Source of the DNA: Colius striatus
Taxonomy: Eukaryota > Chordata > Aves > Coliiformes > Coliidae
Assembly: GCF_028858725.1 (NCBI RefSeq)
Contig: NC_084790.1
Location: forward strand, 34,575,031-34,639,030
DNA: 64,000 nt
Direction of reading: 5' to 3'
This document shows positions 16,490 through 28,500 of the stretch, piece by piece (within the stretch, counting starts at the first letter, position 1; every line of letters begins with the position of its first letter). Position numbers and translations under genes: made by a program. The notes beneath the pieces are model-generated. The model did no database searches. It saw only the letters and a list, made by a program, of their open reading frames with translations, and was not told the DNA's origin.

Positions 16490-17230
16490 AGTCGGAGGAC
16501 AGAATCGTTTCCCCACCGCCCAGCAGGGCCGTGCCGTGCCGGTGGCTGACGCGGTCCCCGGCGGTAGGCGTGCGTGTCAGGCCGTGTCAGGCGGGGAGCG
16601 TTCCCCCTGCGGGAGCCGAGGCTTTTTTTTTTTTCCTTTTTCTGACAGCGTCGGCTGAAGTAAAGGCGCTGTTGTGAAAAAACTGATACATAACCCCCAT
16701 CTATAGAAACGCGGGGGCAGGCCGGGACGGATTGACTTTTTCTGGGGGGGGCGAGGTGAGGTCTCACAGGGAGTATGGAACTTGCGAGAAGACCAGCCGA
16801 GCAGTATGGAACCCAATTGCGCAGTGGGGCAGTTTTGCGCACTTCAGGTCTTTGAGCACCCCGAAAAGCGCCGACAACCACCGCCCCCGCCCCGGCTGGC
16901 AGCGCGGTGGGCGGAGGGAAGCGAGAATGAGCGCCGCCCGGCACCTCCCTCCGCCCACCCTCGCCTCACTCAGCACAGCAACTCGGCGCACAAACTGAAA
17001 GTAAAATCAACAAAACCAACCAAACAAAAAAGCCCACCCCAAACCCCCTCAGACCCAACCAGAGGGAAAGGACGGCGGCGGTCAGATGGTAGCGGCTTTG
17101 ACGGGTGAGTAGAGCGGTGGGCGCCCGGGCGGAGGATTCTCGGCCCTGCGGCGGGGAGCGGGCCCGAGCCGCGTGCCGGGCTGAAACTGGGGGGCGGAGG
17201 TCGGGTAAGGGGAGAAAGCATAGCAGGACA
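16490..17230. promoter_or_regulatory. FUT10: CpG island, probable FUT10 promoter
   Basis: A GC- and CpG-rich block with several GGGCGG-like and CCGCCC boxes and no clear TATA. A good donor (GTGAGT) at 17105 on the plus strand and the FUT10 start exon 2.4 kb downstream point to FUT10 as the gene served. Antisense ORFs through the island reflect composition. Confidence 0.7.
16990..17104 (+). other. FUT10: Probable FUT10 non-coding first exon (5' UTR)
   Basis: It ends at an excellent donor, G|GTGAGT at 17105, inside the CpG island. The transcription start is not determined; the left edge is nominal. An ATG at 17086 would open a 13-codon upstream ORF across the splice to the exon starting at 19473. 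Confidence 0.45.
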
Positions 17231-19472
17231 GCGAGGCCGGGCTGGAAAGAGAGGCAGCAGGGAGACCTGGTGTGAAGTTGGGGGAATTTCTGTGAGGTGG
17301 TGATTTATCCATCTTCCTTTAAGTCCGCGTGCAGACTGGCCCGCCGAGCACAGGTACCGAGTGCTGGGTGCTGCGAGTGTGAGAAGGAAGCCGTGGCCCA
17401 CTTATGTCATCCAGGGGCAACTCGTACAGCACACCTGTGAGGCGCGCAGTTCGCCCTGTAAAAGAATCCCTAGAAAGGGATTACTACTCTTTCACCAGGG
17501 CAGGGGGTAGGGAATGTTCAGTGGGTCATCAAAGTCTTACTTTATACCATAAAAAGAGTAAGACGTGTGTGATTAAAGACACTGTTCTGCTCCAGGATGT
17601 GCCTTGAGTAGATATTCACCAACATAGTTGTGGACAGACTGTGTCCCCTTCCTGTCTTAGTACCCAGTTTTGGCTATAATGCAGGAGGCATAGAAGATGC
17701 AGAGGCTTTATGAAAGATACTACCTGATTTAAGAAGTGTTCAGAACTGACAGCTGTGCACTTTTGTGCCTACACAAAACATTCAAAAGCAGATATCATTT
17801 TCAGAGTAGAATTAACACAGCATGGTTTCATATGAGGTTTCATGTGAAGGGGCTTTTCTGATTCTTGAAGGGAAAGGATGAACTCATGTGGCAGTAGGAT
17901 TATTTTTTTTGTTTCTAGCTGCTAGCACCACACAGGTAGTACTACAGCAGACAGTTTTGAGATTTATCTGTCATTGTCAGCTTTTCAGAACTTTCTAAGT
18001 GGGATTAGAATGGGGGGAAAGCTGGTAGATGAATGCACATGGAGATAATACAATTCCATACACCGTATTTTCATGAAAACTAATGTGAATTACAGGAGGC
18101 TCATCATTGAAAGAGATGAGTTTTAAAATAGCAGATTATTAAACATTTGTGCCTCTGTGTGTTTCTGATTACTGAGCTTTCAGAATACCATTTTCAAACT
18201 TTACTCCTCTGTGTTTAGTCATCTCTTTCTTCTCTTCCCCCTCCCCCCCCCCCTTTTTTTTTAAGAATAGTTTGGAATTTTCACCTACTCCTGTTGTCAG
18301 GAGTTGGATTTTTTCATACAGTAACATCCAGCATGCAGCAAAATAGTTTGACTCTGTGAAACCTAAAAAAAAATTGTCAGGGAAGACATTCATAGAAACA
18401 TAGAAACATAGAATATTTTGAGTTGGAAGGAACTTTAAAGATCATATAGTTCCTATACTCTTGCCATGTGCATAGGGACACTGTCCACTGAATCAGGTTG
18501 CTCAAAGCTCCATCCAACCTGTCCTTGAACACTTCCAGGGATGGGATCCCCACAACCTCTCTGGGCAATCTGCAGTGTCTCACCACCCTCACAGTGAAGA
18601 AATTCCTAGTATGTAATCTGAATCTACCCTCTTTCAGTTGCTGTTTCCACTTGTCCTCTTTTCCATTAGATGACCTTGTAAAAAGCCACTCTCCAACTTT
18701 CTTGTAGGTCCCTTTAGGTACTGGAATACTGCAGTAGGGTCTCTCCAGAACATTCACTTCTCCAGGCTGAACAAACCCAACTGAACCTGTCACTTATCTG
18801 AGGGGAGGCAAACCAGCAGAGATGTAGATTACAGGGAAAGGGGAGCTTGTTAAATTCAGATGTTTTCAGGTGGTGGAGAGTGTTTGTGTGTGTGCTGTAT
18901 GGTAACTTTTCCTATGCATTGCACTGGATATGCTGGTGAACACGTGTCCCAAAAGACTGCCAAATAGTAAGTTCCAAGGCCAGATAGTTTTGTGTCTCCT
19001 CCAGGAGAATTAGAAGTCTTTTATCTCTCACTTGTTTATGAGGGCTGAAAAGCAGCATAGTTTGCCATCTGAAACTCAGGAAAATGGCGGCCCTTTCCAC
19101 ACAGAACTGAACAAGGTTCATCAACGTCTCTCTGTGCTGACTGTAAGGATGAAAGGGTGTGTGACCATGCTTACCGACAATGCCCAAGTCCAAGAGAATA
19201 GATGCCTGGAGCTATGCATGAGAGTGATGTTTTTTGCAGGCTGCTTTCTGAATGCCTGGCTCAAAATGTGGTTCTGTCACCTACAGAAAGCTATGGGTAG
19301 ACATTGGGCTAATCACTGAGCTTGAGGAGTGGTCTTTATTGATGCTGTATCCTTTTTCAACAGTGGTCACTGTGAAGAAGAAGAAGGATGGAGTAGGAAA
19401 TCCCTGCAGCAAAGGCTGAAGACTTTAGACAAGCTGCCCTTCCTGATGCCTAACTCTTAACTGCTCTGGCAG
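17105..19472 (+). other. FUT10: Probable FUT10 intron 1
   Basis: From the donor at 17105 to the acceptor CTGCTCTGGCAG ending at 19472. Apart from one CR1 fragment it holds C-rich and T-rich runs (about 18235-18265) and no other recognised feature. Confidence 0.5.
18392..18795 (-). mobile_element. CR1 LINE 3' fragment in FUT10 intron 1
   Basis: Starts with a CATAGAAACATAGAA-type terminal repeat and GAGTTGGAAGGAACTTTAAAG, then antisense CR1 tail (CAACCTGTCCTTGAACACTTCCAGGGATGGG-type sequence) and coding remnants of the LINE C-terminus. It is a 5'-truncated copy of about 400 bases. Confidence 0.9.
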
Positions 19473-19487
19473 GCCTAGCAGTGCAGC

Positions 19488-19568
19488 ATGATTAAGATGA
19501 GGAGGAAGAAACTATGGGCATCTTGCTTCTGTTTTGCAGCTGCCTTTTTCCTTGTGGTGACACTCCAG
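19488..19568 (+). CDS. FUT10: FUT10 coding exon 1 (signal anchor)
   Basis: 27 codons. The start [12 protein letters not shown] aligns with the mammalian start (both have a basic RRK then LxAS), which favours the first Met at 19488 over Met4 at 19497. A hydrophobic helix follows ([15 protein letters not shown]). The acceptor ends CTGCTCTGGCAG at 19472, leaving 15 bases of 5' UTR. The donor GTACAG starts at 19569. It ends in phase 0. Confidence 0.9.
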
Positions 19569-22500
19569 GTACAGGGGCAAGATGGGGGAATGTGCATGAG
19601 ATCACTCTCAAAAGTAGGCCTCAGTTTTCACAGATGAGGATGTTTTCCATACAGGTCTTTGCTTTAACAGCAGTGTTTAAAGAAACTGTCAGTAGCGTTG
19701 TCCTGGTTGTAATAGCTGACTCCAGAAATGGCATTACACAGAGAATACTTTCCTCCATAGTTCCTTGTCTCCTGGAGGAGTTTTGTAGGAGTGGCTTACC
19801 ATGCCATGCCAAGCCTCAGCACATCATGCCATGTTATGCTGCCTTCATCCAGTGTTATGTTGTCTGTTCATGTGTTTGGACTCATTAGGCAGGACCCATT
19901 TCATACTAATAGATCAGGGAAACCCAAGCACATCAGTAAATGGTGATGAAAATGTATCCATCAGTCCTCATGCAAACTCCATTCTTAGCGTTGGGAAGTC
20001 CAGCAGCTGATCAGTGAAAAAATGTATGTGAGAGAAATTAATGTGGAGGCCTATTAATTTGTAGCTGATACATGTTACCCTAGATTTTTGTTAGAACAGA
20101 ACAGCTTTTAGATTAATTCAGTCAGTCTTGGTTGGCAGTCATAGGACTTTAGGAGACTTCAGTCATGAAGGGCCAGGATCCATCCCAAAGATATCTTTCT
20201 GCTTGGTCTGTACTCAGTGGAGTCAGCAGGAGGACCTCTGAAGCTCTCCCAGGCCAGCTGCCTACTCCAAACTGGAGCTATTTCTTGAGGGCACTTACAT
20301 TCAACAATCACTTTCAGTTCTGTTCTGCTGAACAAGACATCCATAGGTGATACAGCTGCCCTAGCATAGGAGCAATGCTAGCAAGCATTTAGGACCTTTA
20401 TTGTGAGGATTTGTGACTCTACTGCACCTCCACAGCTGTGCAGGTTTGGAGCTGATGAGAGTTTCTCTGCGCCCAGCTGGGATTTTTATCTGTAGGTGTT
20501 CACTCATCAGTGACAGTTGGTACTCTGGTGCTGGAACTGCTGTAGCATATGAGCTGTTGATAAGTATATCAACCCAGGAGTTCAGAGGCAGCTACTAGAA
20601 AATCTGCTCAGGGATGGAGATGCCTTCAATTTTGCCAGGGTAAAGTCCAGAAAAAAAGAAGGAGCATATTCCTGGAGAAACCTGGACATGAGGTAGTTAC
20701 AGACTTATTTCAATTACATTGCCACAGTTGTGGTTCATCAAACTATTGGATATGACTCTTTTCCCCAGCTGGTACACTCACCAGTGCAGGAGTATGTTCT
20801 GTATTTTTCTGTAGAGCTGCACTTTGCACCGCCTCCTGTGTGTGCCCTCCCAATATCCTGTGTTACACAGAGCCCATTAGTCTAACTACATTTTTTGCTA
20901 CACAGTGAGAGCAAATGACACAGCAAACAGCAAAATTAATGCATGCTGTAAAGCTATAGGGGAAGAGAAATCTTTTCAAACAACTTAATACACTCTCCTG
21001 CTTTCCAGTATCCTCCTTCAGAGCAGTCTGACAATTGAAGGTGCTGTGAAAAAAACTGTCTGCTGGGTTTGAAATCCCATCATCCTTGCAGCTGCCCCTG
21101 GCATGGTTTTGTGCACTACCTGTGAAGATGTGTGCACAAAAAGCTGTTTGCATGGTAGCAGGAAGGTCTTTGCCCCTGTGAAGAGCAGGAGCTGTGTGTC
21201 CTGTGGCAATATCTGCTTGCATTTTGCTCAGCAGACTGCCCCAGGACACTTTTATGGCAGGTACTACCTGTACAAAAGACTGGTGGCTTCACAGGCATCT
21301 TTCTGGAGACTTCTGTCTCATGGCTGATGGAGAGAATACTCGATGGATTGGGAACACAAGTAGTGTTCTCCTCCATCCCTATCTTGGCAGGGAGGAATAC
21401 TAAACAAATAAGGAAGCACAGCTGATTAACAAGTGGCTCAGAGACTGGTGCCACCAATACAACTTTGGGTTTTTTTATCATGGTGAAATTTTCATGATAC
21501 TAGGTCTGGTGTCAGGTGGAGTTCATCTGTCTCAAAGGGAGAGAAGGATCCTTGCAAATGAGCTGCTAGGGCTCATAGAAAGGGCTTTAAACTCATTTTA
21601 AAGTGGGTAGGGGATAACATCAGGCCTGCTATGGTTGAGCCTATGGGTGGCAAGCCAATGCTGGGGGTTAATCCTACACGATCATCTTACTGGGACAGGG
21701 TATTAGAGGATAAAGGGGCCCAGGATAGTTGGTCTCTATTCAAAGATCACTTTTTCCAGGCTAAGGATCAGAGCATCCCAGCAGGTAAGAAATTAAGAAA
21801 GGGAGGCAGGAGACCCACATGGTTAAATAGGAAACTGTTGGGAACACTCAAGTGGAAGACGAGAGTCTATAGATCATGGAAGGAAGGGATGGCCATTTGG
21901 GATGAATATAAGACTCTTGTTAGAGGATGTAGGGAGGCAACTAGGAAAGCTAAAGCCTCATTGGAGTTGTATCTTGCAAGGGAGGTCAAGGACAAGAAGG
22001 GCTTCTTCAAATACATTGCAGATAAAACTAACACTAGAGGCAATGTAGGCCCACTGTTGAATGAGGCAGGTGCCCTGGTGACAGATACAGAGAAGGCAGA
22101 GTTACTGAATGCCTTCTTTGCTTCTGTCTATACTGCTGGAGACTGTCCTCAGGAGCCCCAGACTCCAGGGGAAGACAGGTTAAAGGAGGAATTTTGTTTG
22201 GTTGATGAGGACTGGGTTAAGGATCAGTTGAGCAATCTAGATGTACATAAATCCACAGACCCTGATGGGATGCACCCACGGGTGCTGAGGGAGCTGGTGG
22301 AACTCATTGCTAAACCAATCTCCATCATCTTTAGTAAGTCGTGGAGAACAAGAGAGATGCCTGAGGACTAGAGGAAAGCAAATGTCAATCCAGTCTTCAA
22401 AAAGGGCAAGAAGGAGGAGCCAGGGAACTACAGACCAGTCAGCCTCACCTCCATCCCTGGAAAGATGACGGAGTTACTTATCCTGGGTGCTATCTGCAGT

Positions 22501-25500
22501 TATGTAAAGGTCAAGAAGGTCGTTAGGAGCAGTCAACATGGCTTTACCAAGGGGAAGTCATGTTTGACCAACCTGATAGCCTTTGATGAAGATGTAACCA
22601 GGTGGCTAGATGGTGATAGTGTACAGGATGTGGTTTCTCTTGATTTCAGTAAAGCATTTGACACCATCTCCTGCAGCATCCTCGCAGCAAAACTGAGACT
22701 GTATGGGCTGGATGATCAGGTAGTGAGATGGATTGTTAAGTGGTTGAAGGGAAGAAGGCAGAGAGTTGTGATCAATAGGGCAGTATCTAGCTGGAGACCT
22801 GTATCTAGTGTAGTCCCTCAGGAGTCAGTGCTGGGACCAGTACTGTTCAATATTGTCCTGGTTTTGGCTAGGATAGAGTTAACTTTGATGAGGAAGTAGG
22901 AAGGGGCACAGCATGGGCAGCTGACCTGGGCTGGCCAACAGGTATTCCATACCATACTGACATCATGCCCAGTACCTAGAGGCAGGGAGCTAGTCGGGGG
23001 CGGGGCTTCGGGAGCACAGGCGGGGCTGCCGGTCGGAAGGGGTCGCGTCGGGTCCCGGGTGGTGAGCAGCCACAGCACACACCATTCCTTTTGTATATCC
23101 CCTCATTTACTGTTAAAACTGTTCCTTTTTCCCCCTGAACCTGTTTCTTCTTCTTGTTGTTCTATTAAACCGTTTATTTCAACCTACGCGGGTTTTCCCC
23201 CTTTTTCTCTGGTTCCCCTTCCCACTCCACCGGGAGGGGAGGAGTGAGCGAGCCCCCTTGTGGCTCTTTGTTCCCGGCTGGGCAAAACCACGACAAATAT
23301 ATTCATTAATGACCTTGATGAGGGAACAGAGAGCGCTGTCAGCAAGTTTGCTGACCATACTAAATTGGGACGAGTAGCTGACACAGCAGAAGGCTGTGCT
23401 GCCATTCAATGAGACTTAGACAGGCTGGGGAGTTGGGCAGAGAGAAATCTCATGAAATTCAACAAGGGCAAGTGTAGAGTCTTGCATCTGGGAAAGAATA
23501 ATCCCATGTACCAGTACAGGCTGGGGAATTAAACTGTTAGAGAGTAGTGTAGGGGAAAGGGACCTGGGGGTCTTGGTGGACAGCAAAATGAGCATGAGCC
23601 AGCAATGTGCCCTCATGGCCAAGAAGGCCAATGGCATTATGGGGTATACTAGAAGGGCTGTGGGGAGTAGGTCGAGAGAAGTTCTCCTCCCTCTCTACTG
23701 TGCCCTCATGAGACTGCATCTGGAATATTGTGTCCAGTTGTGGGCCCCTCAGTTCAAGAAAGACAGGGAGCTGCTGGAGAGTTCAGCGCAGGGCCACCTA
23801 GGTGATGGAGTGGAGCATCTCCCTTATAATGAAAGACTGAGGGAGCTGGGGCTCATTAACTTGGAGAAGAGGAGACTCAGGGGTGACCTCATTAATGTTT
23901 ACAAATATGTAGAGGGTGGGTGTCAGGAGGATGGAGCCAGGCTGTTCTCAGTGATGTCCAGTGACAGGACAAGGGCCAATGGGTACAAGCTGGAACATAA
24001 GAGGTTCCAAAGAAATACAAGGAAGAATTTCTTCACTGTGAGGGTGATGGAGCCCTGACACAGGCTTCTCAGATGGGCTGTGGAGTCTCCTTCTCTGGAG
24101 ACATTCAAAACCCACCCGGCTGAGTTCCTTTGTGACCTACTCTAGGTGGTCCTGCTCTGGTGGGGGTTTGATTTGGTGGGGGTAGATGATTTTTCGAGGT
24201 CTGTTCCAACCCTTAAGATTCTGTGATTCTGTGACCAGTGTTAGAGGCTTCTGAGGTGGGCAGCTTTTAAGTCTCCTCACAGGGTTTCAGATATGTAAAT
24301 GATGGTTCATACTGTTAGGTCTTTTACTTCTCTGCATACAGATGTGATTTTTGTCTTCTACATAGCCATGAAGTTGCCTTCAAGACCTGTATGCACCTGG
24401 TTTATTCAGTCAGAGGTTTAAAAAGTAGCAGACGTGGCCACACAGAGACATGAAAACTTCATGAGTATTTTTACATCTAGTCTTCCAGAGGAAACCTGGC
24501 TGCTCAGCCACAATACTGTCTTACGTTTTTTCCAGGGAGAAAGCAGAAGCTGTGATGTTAAATTATGTATGATATGGACATATCTCCAACCGCCAGGATA
24601 GTGACTGCAGTCAGTGAAATTCATCCACTTTGTCAGAAGCTTCATATGCAGATTTAGTGCTTTAGTGATTAAGTTCTGATTTGTCGAGCAGATGTCCTGG
24701 CTAATGTGGTATGTATGTTTATTTTCCTGAAGGTTATCACTGAACTGGGTAATTCAGAGAATAAGGTTGCAGTTACCTCCAGTTTACGCAGTGACCTGTT
24801 GAAGCCTATGGAAAGAGATGCTTTTCAATTTAAGAGGCAGAATCTTCACAGCAGCTTCAAGACAGAGTCTGATGTAAATTACTATCCCGTCCTACTCTGG
24901 TGGTCTCCAGTGACTAGAGAGACGGGGAGTTGGAGTCAGTGTGGAGAGGATGTTTGCTTGTTTACTGTCAACAAGACCTACCAGCACAGTCGGATGACAA
25001 GAGCATTTCTGTTCTATGGTAAGGATGTTTCTTTTTGAAGGGCTAACCTTCCCTCTTTTCCTTTTCCTACCCTGTTATTTTCCTTTAGGGGTTAAATATT
25101 CTAGGTAGTAATCACTGAAAACAAGAAACTTTTGTGGCTCATTGTGATTAATTTTACATTGTGCTGAATACTATCATTAGAGATCCAGAGATGCGTGTTC
25201 TCTGTAGAAGTACTCTGAAAAGTGATTGTACATGTCTTTGGGATGACTGTTGCTTTGTCTTCTGCTGCTTTCCAATTGTATGTGCTCACTGTTTATTTAT
25301 TATTATTTATTATTTCCTGTACTTGCCAAGTCATGAAAAGATAACCTGAGATCAAGTCAGCTTTTTCCAGTCTTCTGTCTTGTCACCCCTAGCAAAGGTT
25401 CTGCAAGGCCTTTGTTGCACTTGTGCAAGTCTTTTGTCTTAAAATAATGCCCTCACTGTGCAATTCCTCAGCTTCATGGGCTGAGAGACTGCCAACAGAC

Positions 25501-28500
25501 TGTAAATGCAAAAGGAGTGAAAGAAACCTAATGATTCCACACAGGGAGCAGCAGCTAGTGTAGTCTTCTGAGCTACTTCGGCTCTGCTGCCTCAGAAACT
25601 TCCCACTAAATGTCCTGTAAAGAGAGTCTGCAAAAAAGATAAATTATGCATCTTTTAAAAATAGGCCTTATTTTGTTAGTTTTCTTCTTCTCCATATGGT
25701 TGCTTTTCAGAGAAAAAGTGAATTTTAGGTGCACATTTTCCATCACTGGTAGGTTCAACTCCTTTGTAAAAAAAATAAGTTGTAGTCCTGAATCTCATTC
25801 ACTTAGGATAAAGGTGAGCTGGAAATGCAAAGGGCCTTTTTCTTGGTTGTTGACAGTAAACCAGAAACTTGTGACTGGTCTTTTCAGTGCTCCAAGTAGG
25901 TCAGCCTTGTCAGTGGATAATGTATGGGTCAGGCATGTGAATAAAAGTATAACAGCAAAGGAATGAGACACTGACCCATTAAAGGCAAGGAAAGCTCAGT
26001 TTATGTCATGTAAAAGCTGTCAAGTCTGGTGCTTTTGGTCTGTGGAAGTAATTCTGTTTGTTTCAGCATTCAAAGGACTATTACTGTTCATTTGTAGCAG
26101 GCTTATTTATTTTTAAAGGACTGTTTATACCGGACAAAAGACTCTCCCTGTAGGTTTTTTTTTCTTCTTCTAGTGGTACTAGTTATGAACTGTGTAGAGA
26201 TAAGTGTCAAAATATGCAAATATTGTTATATGCCTTATGCCCTGTCCCCAACTCAGTGAGCTAGTCAAGAAATGAGTGATCCAAAGCTTAGAAAAAATGT
26301 TATTCAAAAATATATGTGACAGATGTTTCTAGCAGAACTGCTTCACTAGGAACAGCTTATTTTCTGCAGATTATCTTCACTTACTATCCTGGTCAATGGA
26401 AACCCCTAGGTGTAGGCAGTGACTTTGTCAACTGTCATCATCTCCCAGTTGGAAGTGAGATGTGGCATCTACTTACTGGATTTTGTCTTTGCTTTGGGAG
26501 AGATTCCCAGCTCCACCTTTGAAGTGTCACATACTTCACAAGAGTTTTGTGTGTAGCGTGAGCTACCAATGCAACTGAGTCAGCATAAGCTGGATCTGGT
26601 GCCGTGCTCTCAGAGCCTCAGGGATGTTATTGCTAATGGAGGAGTTACGTCCAGCTTTTCTGTGCTGGAGTCCTGAGCCTTTGGAATATGAATACTGAAT
26701 GAAAGATAGCTCCTAAGATGCAGAACTTCTCCTGACAGCCTCTGTTGTTCTTTTCTGCAGTTTGCCATGCACATAAGAGTTCATAATTAATAGTTTGAAA
26801 GTTGAAATTGCTCATAATTGTACTTTCTTTATCCACCCACCATAAGGTCCTTTATCTCCCCCGTCTCACAGGCTAGGGAACATTTAACTTGAACCCTTGA
26901 AAGCTTTTTTTCTTCTTGCTGGACTGAGAGTGATTGTTATGTTAGAATCAGTCATTCTGATGTGCTCTGAACTATAGTGCATTTTTCTTTTTGCCTAATT
27001 CTCTCCTTGTTTTGTAGGTTTTACATTTTGCATTTTTGTGTCTCTATCATCCCTTCCCGTGTCTCAATCTTTCCTCTATTTTCCTTCCCTTGCCCCTGCA
27101 ATACTACCTTAAGGAGAGAGCACTCTTGTGAGAGACAGAGTTGAAATGCTGTACTTCCAATCCACAGCATTTAATTCTTTTCTGTACGCACAGCTGCTTC
27201 TCTGCTGGGCATTGCTTGGAGCAAAGTGTTTTCAAAACCAAATAGCCCCTATAGGCTTCCCTGTGAGAATGTGATTCACTTTCAGATTTCATCACCTTTT
27301 TGTCTAACCATGACACATCATAAACAGAGGCAGGAAATAGTGATTTTCGGTGAATGGCATGGCCCTTCGTCCTTTCAGTATTGAGGGCTTAGGACCACCT
27401 TTCCATTAAAACAGAAGATTATATACTTGGTGGACCTAAAAAAGCCCAGCTGACCTCTTGAAGGATCTTGCTCTATCGGAAGCTTTTATGTTAGTGGCAG
27501 CTAACATCTATTTTCACTGCAGCGGTGAAGTCTGACGTCGGTTTTATAAGGTAATCCTTGGAGCTATCTTGGTAGGTCCGTGCAGCCCCAAAGACCACTA
27601 GGCATTTTTTTTTCCTGCTTTATATGTTATTTTACAGACCAAAATCCTGTGTTAGGCTTTTGCTACCTCTCTCTTTTTTCCCCCATCAGTGTTTTGAGGT
27701 CAAGGGTAGAACAGCAATGGAAAAGTTTGAAATATGACTGAGATGGTAGAATAGCTGGTCTGAAGAAAAGTGATTTATGGTGATTTCTAAACTAGCTGTT
27801 CATGGTTTGTTTCAGTTTATGAACCTCTCTTGCTTCACGATACCAGTTACAAGTTTTGTATATTTGGTGCTTGTACTTAAGTAAAAAGACAATGAGGAAG
27901 TATCTTGTCAGAGATTTATCAGCTCTGCATTTAATCTGCACTAGAGCTAGTCATGCAAGTGAAGTACAGTGGTACTGAAGGGAGAGCAAAGGTCAGATTC
28001 ATGAGGTGGAATTTTGAATTTAGTTTAGCATAGACCAGTCTTTGAGAAACAGCTTCTGGATTTGTCCTAAAGTTTCTATCACCTCTTTTTCCTGGAGGTG
28101 CAAGTGGCAGCAATGGTCTGTTTTTAGAGTTTAAACATGGTTTGTCTTCTACTATTTGAGGATCTGTTTTCTACTAAGAGCTACTTCATGAATCTGATAG
28201 GCAGCTATGGTACATCTTTTCTTATTTCTCTCTTTGATAAGTCCTTACAGTACAATGTCTTTCCAAGACTTGAAGTATTTGTTGTAATTTAAAATTCTTA
28301 TTGAGCCTTAGAAATGAGAAGACTTCAGACTGATGTAACCTGAAAGGAAACCATTTCTAATGCAAACTACTGATCCTAATTCTCTGGATTCTTGTGCCAC
28401 CAAATTAAGTTTTCTCTGTCAGAACACTTCTCTGTCTTTGCATGAATTGCCATCTTTGCAATACTGTCTTATAGTGTCATAAGTGTGATGGCTGTAGAGC

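Larger units (their letters stand above)
21520..24234 (+). mobile_element. CR1 LINE, large 5'-truncated copy interrupted by a solo LTR
   Basis: A CR1 copy retaining the C-terminal part of ORF2 in several frames. There is an endonuclease-to-RT linker stretch of 246 open codons (21631-22371), an RT segment from 22465 with [13 protein letters not shown], an insertion of a 442-base LTR at 22854, then RT/thumb sequence resuming with INDLDEG and the C-terminal domain ([16 protein letters not shown]). The 3' end is AAGATTCTGTGATTCTGTGA at 24234. Stops and frame breaks make it inactive; the RT catalytic box reads FADHTK instead of FADDTK. Confidence 0.95.
19569..24732 (+). other. FUT10: FUT10 intron between coding exons 1 and 2
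   Basis: About 5.2 kb. The first 1.95 kb has no recognised feature. The rest is filled by a CR1 LINE split by a solo LTR (21520-24234), then 500 bases of plain intron. Confidence 0.85.

Noticed and set aside
16378..17401. Antisense ORFs (up to 188 codons) across the second CpG island
   Set aside because: Composition-driven, low-complexity products without a recognised domain. The plus-strand donor and FUT10 context explain the island.
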